A stretch of DNA of 64,000 bases from Hypholoma sublateritium FD-334 SS-4 (GCA_000827495.1 KN817532.1:1-64000), one strand, 5' to 3'; shown: positions 35,590 to 48,294, counted from the first letter of the stretch. The notes: generated by a model not told the origin, from the sequence alone. Numbers and translations: made by a program.

Positions 35590-35902
35590 GCTCCCTTGCC
35601 CGATACCACCCTCAAGTGACAGCAGAACGTTGCTAGCGTCAATTCCAAGGTGCTTTTCCATGCCAAGATGGACGAGCGCTTCTGCATTAGAGAATGTACC
35701 GAAGCCCCAGTCCTCGACGGTGAAACGCTGGAAAGCAAGCAAGTGAAGTAAAGGAAGGACAATATGCGATACATTACGGTTGGCCAGCGCGAGGGAAAGC
35801 AGGGTGGCGGGAGTTGCGCAGAGGGGGAAGTGATTGGCAATGAGGGGGGAAATTTCAAATCTCTGGAAGGAGGCTAGCGAAGGGGCGGTTGCGGTCCGTC
35901 AT
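35590..35902 (-). pseudogene. Frameshifted 5' fragment of an F-box gene
   Basis: The minus strand begins MTDRNRPFASLLPEI, then hits TGA. One base out of phase it continues LIANHFPLCATPATLLSLAL and ANRNVSHIVLPLLHLLAFQR, ending in a stop after GIGQGSVGSTSG. The first 160 bp parallel the start of the F-box gene at 25175 (MTSRNGSFTLLYPEIYPVIA, THLPLHATPSTLLSLA, SHIVLPLLH), including sequence just before the ATG. The frame change falls by a run of six C's. The leucine-rich part is missing. It is a partial, broken paralogue. Confidence 0.7.
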
Positions 35903-36255
35903 ATTGCAGTCTTGAAGTTGATGTATCCTCTGCACAATGCACATTGAAGCTGGCGCGAACGGCGCGTAAAATTATCTGATGAAATTCCAACGGGGGCCGA
36001 TGTTGTGAGTTTCTGTTTTTGTGGTTTGTGATGATGATGTTGATTGTTGAAGGAAAAGGAAGGAAAGCGCAATGCTAACTTGAACCTCAACCTCAACATC
36101 CACATAGCCGGCTTCGGCCGCAACAATTTTCCTGCTTCAAATTACCCCACACATATGACGATCGGCGTGTCAATATCTAAATCACGTTGTTATCTCAGGG
36201 CAGCGGCGATGGGCCGCACACCTTCCCACTTGAACAAGGTCATCGACTAGCAAGC

Positions 36256-38403
36256 ATGTGCATTCACGATACCAACACAGCCGTGTCATCTAACAAGGTC
36301 TGGCGCCGCGACGACACGGCGCAAGCCTCTCCCGCTCGCCCTGGTGCCTCCGAACTCTATCGGCCTGACATCTTGGACACCATTGAGGCGAAGATCAAGG
36401 AATTGGATAGCGAACTGAGGGATTTGAGCTTAGATATCCATGGCAAGTGCTGGCGATTTCATTTTTGTAATTTAAGAGATTGAACCATCCTTCTAGCCCA
36501 CCCGGAACTCGGATTCGAGGAATTGTACAGTTCTCTCCCTTATCTTTGGATCGTGTAGAATAACGATGATCCGCTTATCCAGCCATGCTCACGACGTATA
36601 CACGGCTTTCATGGACAAACACGGGTTCGAAGTCACCAAGTCGTACCATTTGGAGACTGCCTGGAAAGCTACATTTGCACATGGAACGGGCGGGAGAACC
36701 ATCGGTGTAAACTCTGAGGTGAGCGCTGATTGTAGTGGGCCATATCACGTCCGTATGCTCAAGAACTTCATCGACCAAAGATGGATGCTTTAAAGGGTAT
36801 CGGACATGCCTGCGGGCATAATTTGATTGGTATATCAGGTATGGTTTCACCTTTCTACCTTTCCGGTTCATATTTATTGTGAGCTATAGGTGTGGGCGTG
36901 GCCTTGGCAATTCGAGCAGCCCTCGAAAAGCACAATATTCCTGGAAAAATTGTGCTGTTGGGGACTCCCGGTAAGGCTTTTATTTGACATCCTGACTACA
37001 GATTTGAGATCAAGGCCTAACACCAGTCTTTCAACAGCGGAAGAAGGTGGCTCCGGCAAGGTCATTCTCCTCGAAAAAGGTGCTTACAAGGAAATGGATG
37101 CGTGTCTAATGTAAGTTTATATCGTGTCAATGTAGAGAAATAATTGAACTTTATGAAGGTGCCATCCCGCTCCAGGACCCATAGGATCCGTGTCCTTGAG
37201 CAGTTGTTTGGCGCTGCAAAGGGTCACCGTAGAATATACAGGACACACGTACGTTAGTTCATCGTGACCAAGGTTTAGGTTTTGATACTATACAGTGCTC
37301 ATGCAGCGCTCTCGCCCTGGGAAGGAAAGAATGCCCTAGATGCTGCAGTCCTGGGTTACAATAACATCTCGGCGCTGCGTCAACAACTTCGACCGACGCA
37401 CCGGGTACACGGCATCTTCGAAGGAAGAGATTGGGCGCCTAACAGTACGCGATATCCCCATATTGGCATGTTGGCTCACTGAAAATTCTGCCAATAGTCA
37501 TCCCGGACTACGCAAAATTCATGTAAGTGAGCTTGTATCTTTTGTCTCAAGTTGATTAACACCAATATTTGTTAGCTGCTACGTCCGCGCCCCTACTCGT
37601 GCTGAGATGCAAGCAACTGTCAAGAGGGTCCTTCCTTGCTTCGAGTAAGTCGTATACTATACGTTATGCTGTAGGTATGGCATTTCATTCTAATGAAATT
37701 CCGCAGGGCTGCTGCACTGGCAACAGGATGTGAAGTAAAGATCGTTCTAGAGCAAGGGTCAACCTTTGACCTTCGTCAGAATGCTGCACTCGGTAAGATA
37801 CCCGCTCTCTGAATCCTATTATCATTAGCCTTGACATCGGTATTCTGCAGGTGGAGAGGTTGCGAATATTGTGCTGAATAAATATGGATCAATTGACTAT
37901 GAATGGGGTATCAAGAGCGCTTCAACAGATTTCGTGAGTTTAAAAGGATGCATGATGCTTTCATGATGCTAACGTTATTTGTCCGTAGGGAAACGTCACT
38001 TATGGTATGCACTTACCTTCGCGCCCAGACTGAACCTCATCTATCCCATCAATCCAGCTCTTCCTTCCCTACACCCCGGATTTGGTGTGTATGCTTTCGA
38101 TTTTGGTCCGAGGCTTTCAATTCATAAATCTTGCTTCAGCTATCCCAACCATCCTCGACGGAGGCAACCACACCCCCGGCTTCGAACGGTCAGCCGCGAC
38201 GATTGCGGCTCATTACGCCTGCCTGGATGTGACAAAAGCACTCGCCGCAACCGGAGTCAGGGTTATCCTCGACGATTCCTTCTTTGCGAAAGTATGTCCT
38301 TTCATGATCACCCACTACGCTGCCTTTCTTCACGCAGCCTTCTTCACAGGTCCAACAAACTTTCAAAGACGACGCGCTGGAACGTGGAGCCGTGTCGGTT
38401 TGA
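36256..38403 (+). CDS. M20-family metallopeptidase (PM20D2/ACY1L2-like amidohydrolase)
   Basis: Multi-exon, ending with LERGAVSV and TGA at 38401. The exons give [20 protein letters not shown] and [14 protein letters not shown] (N-terminal motif of M20 amidohydrolases), [30 protein letters not shown] with the metal-binding H-x-[24 protein letters not shown] with the catalytic Glu pair, [27 protein letters not shown] in the dimerisation domain, and [20 protein letters not shown]. The family hydrolyses N-acyl or dipeptide amide bonds with one or two zinc ions. No signal peptide is visible, so it is probably cytosolic. An upstream in-frame ATG would add about 20 residues; the start at 36256 is favoured by context only. 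Base changes near 37980-38090 make that intron less certain. Confidence 0.88.
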
Positions 38404-38809
38404 TCTTTGGAATATATGAAATGCTGATATAAACATCCAGTGATGTCCGCTACATATTGGCTACATATGTACCAGGAGACAATTCTGTTGAGGGGAATTT
38501 AATGAGCCACAATGGGACCAAGGAAGCGCTGAAGTTAACGGCTGATTGGTCGGTATCATTATGCGGATATCTGTAGGAACTATGTAGGGCATTTGCATTC
38601 CCTCACTTTGAAGGGGACGGGTTGTCCGGACCGCTCGGCCTCAATCGTGGGAAATCAATCTACTATTACCAAAAGCGGTTTCGGGCTTAGGAACCTGCCC
38701 AGCCGTCACGGTCAACACCACTGCCACCCATCTTCATCTCCAGCCTACACACCTAGGACTCCCAGAGCGACGCATATACCCTAATACTAACATCACTACT
38801 GCAGCAAAC
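38404..38809. promoter_or_regulatory. Intergenic, upstream of RTF1 homologue
   Basis: This 406-bp stretch holds the end of the peptidase transcript and the start region of the next gene. The last 60 bp are C/A-rich (ACTACTGCAGCAAAC), typical of fungal leaders. No known motif is identified. Confidence 0.5.
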
Positions 38810-41243
38810 ATGTCTGACTTCGAAGATGACATCGATAACCAACTCCTCGAGCTCGCCGGGGCCACCGAGAAGAAAAAGAAGAGGAGACAGCCCTCAAACG
38901 GCAGTGGCGGCGCTGGCGCTGGCGGCAGCGGCAAGACCTCTGGAGGCGGCAAGAAGCGCAGAGCTGAGTATGTGCTGGTCCTGTTTGTCCGCTTTTTGTT
39001 CCTGCGATGAGGGCGGTTGGGGCGATCCAACAATCGAGCCTTGCGGTGCCCGCGTTCTTTCTTCTCCGCTCTTTATGGACGGTTCGAGATGCTAATAAAT
39101 GCTTTGTTGTATTTCTTGTGTGGCTCAGCCGTATGGACAGCGACTCTGATAAAGAGGTCGAGAGCGAGGAGGATGTCGAGGACCCCTACCCGCTTGAGGG
39201 GAAGTATAAGAACGAAGAGGATAGACGAGAGTGAGCATCGGACGCTGCTTTGTTCCCCTAGCACACAGAACTGATCAAAAAACTTCCTTGAATCTCTCTA
39301 CCACTCCTTTCGTCGTGCCTGTGTGCTACCCCTCTCCACCGTGGTTCTCAACGTGTACCGTCCCTCCGCCCGGGTGCTAACTATGGACGTTCCGTCTAAT
39401 TATGTGAACCGCGTCCGCTGAATATTCGGCTTTATCTCCATGTGTATCGGCGCCTCGCAGGCTCATGCGCATGACCGAGTTTCAGCGCGAACAGATCCTG
39501 GAGGAGCGCTCGGGCGAGCGGCAGAAGATCCAGAACGCAAAGATGCTGGCCGACCTCGTGCGGCAGCAGCAGCGGGGCGGCAGTGGTGCTGCCGACGAGA
39601 GCGTCGCGCGGGCGGCTAAACGTGCGTGTTTGCGCCCCGTACCTAATTGTTTCCAACCGCGGTATTTACCCTGTTTTTGTCCGGCAAAGGCCCGCACACG
39701 GCGCGCGGGGCGACGAAGGAGAAGGCGCACAAGCTCGACGAGCTCAAGGCTAAACGCAAGGCGAAGGATGACAAGAAACGTGTAAGTACGCCTTGGCACG
39801 CTGCTGCGGACGGCGCTCACATGGGCATTGGCAATTGCACGCGCAGTCCAAGGGGAATGCGTCGCCGTCGCAGAGGGAGCGCTCGTCGTCGCCCCAGGAC
39901 ATGGACATTTCCGACTCGGAGTCGGAGGACGGCCAGATCACGAAGTACGACCAGGAGGAAGAGCGAATTGATAAGCTCACCTCGGGGTACGACTCGCATC
40001 GGAAGAGCAGGGCGCACAAGGAGGAGGAGGCGGACGTGCAATGTGTTCTGGGGGACCTGGAGGGGTGCAGGCTGACGAGAGATGCTATTGCGAAGCACTG
40101 CGTTAAGCCTTGGTTCCAGGATTACGTGACTGGTGGGTCCCGGAACTACTCTCCTATATTTGCGACCAGGCTAATAGGAAATAGGCGCGTGGGTTCGATA
40201 TCTCATTGGACAGGAAAATGGAAATTCTGTGTATAGGATATGTCAAGTGAACGGTGCGTATTCTTAGGCCTGGCGGTATTTCTAGGCTGATTGGCTGCAG
40301 ACCTTGCCCCTGATTTTGTTAAACCGTACAAGATCAATGAGAAGACCATCAATCAGGCATTTGAACTGAAACATGGTAATAGCGTGAGGACGTTCAACAT
40401 GGACAAAGTATCAAATGGGCCATTTTTGGAAGTGAGTTGGATTTACTTTCTCTTTGGAACTTGGCTGATGGTTAATGTTTTGCTACAGAAAGAGTTTGAA
40501 CGCCTTGCAAAAGTGTGTTCGTCTGAGGATGTGAAACTGCCGACCAAGCAGGCGCTGGAGAAAAAGGTCGCTCAAATGCAGAAGTTGGTTAGCCAACCTA
40601 TGACTGAGGTTAGTACTTCCGTATTGTGTTTTGAAATCCACGGTAACAAGTTGTCTGTAGAGTGACATCACTGCCATGCTGGCACGCAAAAATCAGCTGC
40701 AAGCAAAGTCCACAACGTTGAGTACCCTCGATCGATCGATGCTGATACAACAACGGACCCTTGCAATCCGGCGCCAGGACTACGCAGAGGTTGCCGAGAT
40801 CGAAACAAAGCTCGCTGCCGACGCAGCCAAGGCGCCGGAGACGAGACACGACCAGTCAGTAGACTTGCTGGCGAGGGTGAACGAGCGGAACCGCAAAGCA
40901 AACGTAGACGCGATGCGCAAGGCGGAGCTTGAGGGGTCGGAGCGAAAGCGACGAGAGCGCAAGCTTGCTCTGGAGAAGGGGCTGCCGGGGGTCGTCGATC
41001 CGAGTGCGAGACTGAAAATTACTCCGCGAACATTCAATGCGGCAACCCCAACGACGACGAGGTTTGTAGTATTTTTCATAGCGTCCCTCAGTCGCTGATG
41101 GAGTTGGCAGACCTGGCACGCCGGTGGTTAATGGGAATGCAAAGGCGGCTGAGGTGGCGGCCACGACGACGCCGGTTGGGCCTGGGAGCTCGTTTGAGGC
41201 GTCGTTGATTGACAGCATTGAGATTGACCTGGGGGATTTCTAA
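38810..41243 (+). CDS. rtf1: RNA polymerase-associated protein Rtf1 (Paf1 complex, Plus3 domain)
   Basis: Start MSDFEDDIDNQLLELAGATE, followed by a Lys/Gly-rich stretch and the acidic block MDSDSDKEVESEEDVEDPYP. Next is LEGKYKNEEDRRELMRMTEF with QREQILEERSGERQKIQNAK, an extended helix. The Plus3 domain then reads LTRDAIAKHCVKPWF, DYVTGAWVRYLIGQENG, YRICQVNDLAPDFVKPYKI and IVQAFELKHG-like NQAFELKHGNSVRTFNMDKV plus GPFLEKEFERL. A C-terminal coiled coil contains RNQLQAKSTTL-like KNQLQAKSTTLSTLDRSML and RRQDYAEVAEIETKL. Rtf1 couples the Paf1 elongation complex to histone H2B ubiquitylation. The last exon ends SLIDSIEIDLGDF. The final intron near 41059-41090 is awkward: the obvious 30-bp splice puts the last exon out of frame, so its boundary is uncertain. 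Confidence 0.92.
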
Positions 41244-41404
41244 GGGCTTACGTAGACAAGATAAGATTAGATAATAAAATGTGCGTCCGAATGCGGCAGC
41301 GAACCTAAAAGTGATTCTCGCGCACGCACCAATTGATTCCCTGTTTGTCCTCGCCAGAACACAACACCACGCCACCAAAACTGCCTTGCTCGTCGTCCCC
41401 AGCG

Positions 41405-44400
41405 ATGGCGAGCTCCACCCTCTCCCTCGATTCCCTCAGCTCACCGTCCCCGTCCCCGTCCCCGCCACCCATGGACCAGACGCCCCTCAGCCCGGATACC
41501 GGGGCCCCCGCCACATCCACAGCGGCGCCCTTTCGAGCCATCGACACCGACTCCGAGCTTTCGGAGCTCACAGACGACGACCAGGACGCATCCACCGCCG
41601 CTGAGAAGCGAGCCGCCTCCACAGCCACCGCCTCGTCTTCCAAGGGCCCAGGCGGGCCCGCCATTGATGATGACGATGACACACCCGCTACTGGCAGCAG
41701 AGCCCTCGCCGCCCGCCCCAATCGACTGGCACAACCCCAGCGTGGCATGCCACGATACGCCAACTCATCTCGCCGCGTTGGCCCCGGGCGCAAGAAGAGG
41801 AGTAGCATCGTTCCTGCACCCATGTGGGGGTGGGTCCCGGAGAAGACAGCCGCGAATGCGGCCGTCGTTGAAGAAGAAGAGGAGGAGATGACCGGCCCTC
41901 CGCGGGCCATGGAAGAAGAAGAAGAGGAAGATGAGGAGATTGAGGAAGAGGAGGGCGACGAGTACGACGTCTATGACCACGGCAATGATTCAGGCGCAGG
42001 GGAGGACGAGGAGCTCGCCATCCCGCGCGGATTCGCCTCCCAGCGCCGGAATGGCCCTTACTCATCTAAACGGATGCCTTATGGCCAGCCCAATTCGGCC
42101 AAAACCCGTGGCACCGCGACTAGGCAGTCCGCCGGGGCTGCCAGGCGCAATCCCCGAAAGCAAGACGACGACTACGAGGAGGAAGATGGCGATGACGACC
42201 CCCTCACAGCTGAAAAGCGACCGCGCCAAGCACCCAGCAGACGCATCCCGCCTAAACACGACAATGGCGATGTCCGGCTCAACGGCCAGGACGACGAAGG
42301 CTCTGTGTCGGGAGGCTCTGAATACCTCGCATCCAAGCGGAAAAAGGCAACCCGATCTCGTGCCGCCGCATCCGCGTCGAGAAAGAGGAAGGAAAGTGGA
42401 AACGAAGAGAGCAGTGGTTCGGATGTTCTGGTATCCTCCCGGACGAAAAACGGCGTCAACCAACGAAATGGCGGGCATGACGAAGATAACGAGGGCAGCG
42501 CCTCTAATCCCGAAGACCATACCGACTCGGATGGCGAAGCACCCAAGCCAGCCTCTCCGCAACCACTGTCACCCGCCAGGTTGACCAACTCCAAACTCGT
42601 CCCTGCCATTCTCCCTAACATGGTCAATTCAAGTACATCGGCGCTCAACACTCTCGCTACCGCCGCCAATCTGTTCGATCCCACCCATTCACCTGTGCGC
42701 GAGACCTCGTCTATCAACGCCCCCGCGGCATCCATTGCTCTAGCCGGCGGCGCTACTTCCTCCGCAGAAGTCCCACAGTCTGGCAATACCTCGGACATTG
42801 GCACGCGACACGCCTCTCGCTCGCGATCGCACTCGCGGCCTGTCGACTCAGACGCAGAAGACGGTGCGGACGAGGCCAAGGCCGTCAAGGGCAAGGCAAA
42901 GGGCGGCAAACCCGCGTCACGCGGTAGCAGAAGCAAGACCCGTGGCAAGCCCCCGCCAGCCGATAAGAAGAATCTTCCCGTTGCCGTCAACGGCGATGCG
43001 CCCAAGGCCGCCAATGCGACGAAGAAGGGCCCACCTGTGCCGCTCGACCTCAAGATCGACACTTCTGTGCCAAATGTCATCGCCACTGGACAGGACATGG
43101 ACATAGATGAAGAGGCCAATGACCCCGTTGACGACCAAGATGTCGACATGGACCCCAGCGAGCGCGACAACGAGGAAGAAGACGACGAGGATGGCGAGGA
43201 CGAAGTGGACGGCGCTTCGGCGCATGAAGAGGACGAGGAGCCGGAGCCTGTCGAGGAAGAAGCTGCTGAGGTAGATAACGACGTGGATGAGGAGGCGATC
43301 GATGCCGACGACGATGTTCCTGACCAAGACGGCGACGACGACCCCGACCAAGAGCAGGAGAACGAACAAGACGCCGTTGAAGTCGAGCAGGAGAACGAGG
43401 AAGGCGAAGACGGCGACAATGACGACGAAGAGCCATCCGCTGACGCGGATGTCGACGTCGATGTCGAAGACCACGAGAGCGACTTGCAACCTGCCCATCG
43501 TGCGGAGGCCTTGGACGTGCTCGCCACCATCGAACTCAAGTTCGCACTCTTGCGCGAAAGGGTCTACGTCGAGAAGATGGACGCACTAGCTTGGGAAGAG
43601 ATGCTCGTTCAGAACTGTATGCTATTTCCTTATTCCTTATTCAGTCGATTGATGTATCCATTAACACAGCTGCCCATCCGGAACTGCTCCACCTGCAAAA
43701 GGAACTGTCTAAACGGCGCGACAAACGCCTTGAATTGGCGTCAAGAAAACGCTCATACGAGGTTGCCAACGCCGTTACCCGTAGACTCGCTGATGAAAGC
43801 AACACCTGGAGCTGGTGGCAGGTAATATCAATAAGTCATCCAGTCAACCTACACATGCTGATAGCCCTCGGTATATTGCAGTTTTCAAGAGATGATCTAC
43901 AAACAGAGTTGATCGCTGAGACGAGTCGCAAGCGAAGGAAGTTAGAAAGGGAACGTCGGGCTATCGAGCGACCCCAACCAAGTGCGTTAATTCACCTGAC
44001 ATACTCGGCATTCGTTATGCTCATAAACGTCATAGTGCGGCGCATTCCTCATCTGATGGAAGTCGTTGCACAGCCCATGGGCCCGCCGTCTTTACGAAAG
44101 ATCATCAAAGCATACCCGTTCGGTTCGCGAAAGCAAAACAAATCAGATACCCACCACCACCACCACCATTCGCACTCGCATTATCCAAAAAACCTTGTGT
44201 ACCCGGAAATATCAACCCTGTCCACCACAGACATCCAAAGCGATATCGACTTCCTGGCCCACCAGCGGCGCTCGCTCGCCTATGACCAGCAGCTCCAGCA
44301 ACCACCGCATTATCCTTCCCAGCTCCAGCGCAATGTCTCTGGCATGAATGGCATGGGTATGGGTCGTGCGATGAGCCTGGGCATAGGCATGCCAAACGGT

Positions 44401-46645
44401 GCGCTGCCTCCTGTTCCAGCAACACAGTCGTCAATGGGACCTCCGCCGCCAGGCTCGATTTCGCACCAACACATGCAACAGCACGGCATGGGCTACGAGC
44501 CCTACGGCGACATTGCTCATGCATTCGGGCCTCCTGGGGCACCTGGGCGTGTGCGTGAGCAATACGGAGCGCAGGGCCCAGGCGGGCTTCTACCCGGGGG
44601 ACCACCTCCGCCTGGAAATCCAAGGGACGGATATTCTAACTTTCCACCTGGCAGCCGACTCGCTCCGTCGTCGCATGGGCCGCCTATGCTGATGAGCGGC
44701 GGCCAACACCACGGGTACCCAAGCGACCATGAAATGAGCACCATGGCACCTGGCGGCCCGAGCAACAACGGTATCGGGCACCAGATTCACCCGAATCATC
44801 CGTACTTTGGGCAGGGCAGCATGGGCCCTGGCGGCGGCGGCAGCGCCCATGGATCGTCGGCGGGGCATATGTCCAGCCATCACCCCGGAAACATGAAGGG
44901 CGGCATGAACATCAATGGGCGTCGATCGATGTCGCCTGTGCATGCTATGCCGAACGGAACTTCTGGTTCGAAAAATGGGTGGATCGGTGGCGGCATCGAC
45001 ACGGGTGGCTTTCATGGGGGAAGTAACGGCAAGGGTGGAAATTGGGATGTGCAGATGATGCACGAGGACGAAGAAAGAGATAGGGCGATGCGCAAACGCG
45101 ATCGCGATGAGCGCGAGAAGGAGAAGGAGCTACAACGCGATCGAGAGGCGGAACGGGACAGGCTCCGCCGCGAACGCGAGTACGACCTGGAGAGGGAGCG
45201 ACATGGGCATTCACACATGCAGGCACCTCAGCAGCACCGCCAACAACCTCCCAACTCTTCGCATTCCGGTCTGTCGCATATACACAGCGCCGGCAGTGCA
45301 AGCGGCCCTCCGCCGCCACAAGCGCAAGCCAATACCCACGTTCTACACAACCATCACCACCACCGCGCTCACCACCACCATGTCGTGCACCGCCATCACA
45401 CGCAACAGGGCTCGCAACATGCTTCGTCGTCCATGCCGCATTCTGGAGGAGCGCCGCCTATCGTCCACAGCCCGCGATCGACTAGAGAATACGAACGTCC
45501 TCTTCCTCCACAAGGATCGATGCACACCGGTCCCGGACAGGGCCATCCTACCGAGCTCATCACGCTGTCTTCGAATAAAAGAGAAGCGTCCGGGCATTGG
45601 CCAAGCAAGAACATTGATGAGCCGCAACATCATCCGAACATGGTCGATTATCGCGATAGAGAACGCGAAGCGCTGAGCCGAGAGAGGCCCGAGAGAGATT
45701 CGCGCAAGATGGTCTCAGGTCGACGCTCGACAGGGCCAGCGATACCTCCTCTCGATGACCGCAGCGACCGACCGATGGCCATGCCGTTCGTCATGGCGTC
45801 CAGTCATACCATGCAGCAGACGGCTGCCGGAATGCCATCCGCGCACCTGAACGGTTCGGGCCTAAGCAGCTCAACATCATCTCCACGAGGGGCGCCATCA
45901 TGGAACGGTGCTGGCGGTCTGGAAGACCCTTCGTATAGAATGTCCTCATCCGCGCCGCCGCCCTCGGGCTATCTCGGATCGCCACACGACACGCACCTAC
46001 GCTCGCCGGTGCAGGGCCATCGATATGCGTCGAGCTCTGGCTCGCACGTCCCGCCTCCGCTCGGGCGCATGGGCGGCAGCACCTCGTCTTCAGGCATCCA
46101 CCACCGGATGGCCTCCCCACCGCCGCAGTCCGGCCGCTCACGGCCGCCCCCCAGCCCGTCGTATGCTGCGCATCTTTCGCCAGTAACGAGGTGAGTTGCC
46201 CAGATGCGGTATATTAAATAATTCAATATTGCAAATTGCTGATGTCATCGATCCCCTACACAGTCCGAAGCCGCGCCCTCTTTCGCCGGTGGGCGCTGGG
46301 AAGCACATCCTCTCCGGGCCGCTGCCGGGCCCCGGATACGCCTCCTCGCCGCACCTGTCCGGGCCCGGCCGCGCGTCGACGCCGACGGGGCCCCAGACGC
46401 ACGCGTCGTCGTCGCTGGGCCCGCCGCCTCTGCTAGACGGGGGCATGAAGAACGGCGGCGGGCCCGTATATGGCGGTAGCCGGACGGCGTCGCCGCTGAT
46501 GGCGTCGCTCCCGCGCGCAAGCATGAACGGCGCGAGCGGCGATCGCGATCGGGAGCGCGCGTCACCGCGTCTTGGCGCGCCCTCGGTGCCTCTCGCGCCG
46601 CCGCCGTCGAAACTCGGCGCCGCGCAGATGGTCGACGGGCATTGA
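41405..46645 (+). CDS. Sds3-domain protein (Rpd3/Sin3 deacetylase complex), very long low-complexity form
   Basis: The frame opens at ATG 41405 (MASSTLSLDSLSSPSPSPSP). The N-terminal 700 residues are a disordered, acidic and basic mosaic (EEEEEEDEEIEEEEGDEYDV, RKRKESGNEES, HDEDNEGSAS, DVDVDVEDHE). The Sds3/BRMS1 domain follows: RAEALDVLATIELKFALLRE, RVYVEKMDALAWEEMLVQN, then after an intron THPELLHLQKELSKRRDKRL with ELASRKRSYEVANAV, DLQTELIAETSRKRRKLERE and RRIPHLMEVVAQPMGPPSL. The C-terminal 800 residues are Gly/Pro/His/Met-rich, with a basic-acidic helix DRDEREKEKELQRDREAERD. Sds3 family members scaffold the Rpd3/Sin3 histone deacetylase. At well over 1500 residues it is several times longer than the yeast protein. 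The final intron (46191-46264) leads to an end at GAAQMVDGH. Confidence 0.9.
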
Positions 46646-47194
46646 GGTGCGCCGGTGCGTCCTGTTACCTGTACCGTGTCGTGTGCCATACATATTATTC
46701 CCTACTATTCCGGCCCGTTTCCATGTACTATTTTCACGCCTTCCCCGTCTTTTTTTCTGTCTCTATTTAGTAGCCTGCGTCTTGTTTTCGATTTATATAT
46801 CACTGAATCCCCCTCCCCCCCCAACTCCCGCCTGTGTTCTGTTTTATGTCTTATCCTCGATATCTGCTTCTACATTATTAGCGACGACTGTTCCTGTAAT
46901 AGCACTAGGTTTATCTCTCCGATACCTGACCGTTGAGTGGGCTGTGCGACCGAGCCCTCGGGCGTGCCGCGGGCGGTAGTGGGGTCCTTGTTCTTGTCGT
47001 CGTCGATCTCGCATACCTGCGGAAAAATCTCCGTTGCATGCAGCGGGTGCGCCACGCCGCGCGCAGCATGCTATGTTCAGCAAATATCGGCCCCTGGTGC
47101 GATGCTGGAATTCAAAGGCGTAAAGTGGCCGCCGCCACTCGGAAGCAGCGCGGGTGCATTTCATTTTGGTCGTTCCATTGTACTGTTCTTCTCT

Positions 47195-47223
47195 GTATTT
47201 TATTTTATTTTATTTTATTTTAT
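47195..47223. repeat. TATTT pentanucleotide microsatellite
   Basis: The unit 'tattt' is repeated about five times without interruption. Confidence 0.9.
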
Positions 47224-48294
47224 GTGGTTGCGCGTGCTGTGCGAGGCTATGTATGCACGCATGGGCAGGTATATTCAAATTCGCCGCTGGCCGAGCGCAG
47301 CTGGGCGTCGGCGCGCCGGGCTTAGTGCTTGGCGCGTCTGGGGCGGGACGGGGTGCGCTGCCAGCGCCCGCACGCGCGGCGCATTCAAGTTGATGGTGCG
47401 GCGCGCCTGGGCGTGCCTGCTGCACTCCAGTCCAGACTCCAGACGGGGCGACGAAAGTGCCGGGGCCGGCGCTGGGAGACTCACCCATCCTGTCAATGCC
47501 CGGCGCGCTAACGCCTATCCCCTCCCTATCGCGGACGATGACGGTGCGATCGCCATGCACTATCAAATGAATAAGCTTAAGTGGCGTGCACACGGCCAAG
47601 CACCAGCAAGCAGTAATGTGCGCCGTAATTCGAATTTCATGTGCAGTGGGTATGGCGACGGATATCTGCGGCTGTTTGGCAGGTACACCTACTTAGCTGG
47701 ACTCGGAGGAGATCTGGCGGGGACACGCCGAGGAGTCACTAGGAGTCAGTCAGGCGCGTCGCACGCGCAGATAGCCTGTGTACGGTGGCGCGCTTCGGGC
47801 GATCAATTAAATTTGGATGATAGAGCTAAAGACTACAGGCATCTAAGGCGCGCTGGCGAACTGGAGGGGCGGGAGATGAGCGTGTGACGCGAGATAGGAT
47901 AGCGCGTCGGCAGGTGCTCTAGAAGACCAATGGGTGATTGTTCTCTCAGTGCCTCGCCACCGCGATCGCGCTGGATCTGGGCGACGCAAAGCTATGGGCG
48001 CGTTGGGGTACTTTGGCGGGGGGATAGCGCGCCGTGGTGAGGCACGGGCGTGGGCGTGGGCGTGCGTGAATACCTAGATTATATTCTGGAAGGCGGGGTA
48101 ATCGTATTGTCGTCTATATAATAGATTGCCATAGCACTGCGCCCTCGGCGACGCACGGCGCACGGTGCTATGGGCGCTGGCGCACAGGGGGCGATAGCGC
48201 GCAGGCACCGGCGACGCGCGAGATTCATTTAATAATTATCAGTGCGCGGGTGCAGTGCAGGTCGCTGCGCTGTGTTCTGGAAGGCGGGGTAAAT

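Noticed and set aside
41333..41404. Upstream extension of the Sds3-domain protein
   Set aside because: The frame is open, but the codon at 41333 is TTG, not ATG. The first ATG in frame is at 41405 and starts a natural Ser-rich N-terminus.
42172..43539. 455-codon minus-strand open frame
   Set aside because: It is antisense to the acidic part of the Sds3-domain gene. Its Ser-rich product mirrors GAC/GAG/GCC codons on the real strand, and it has no motif or splice partner.
46937..47887. 316-codon plus-strand frame downstream of the Sds3-domain gene
   Set aside because: It is interrupted by microsatellite-coded Phe/Tyr/Ile stretches, lacks motifs, and begins inside the likely 3' UTR.
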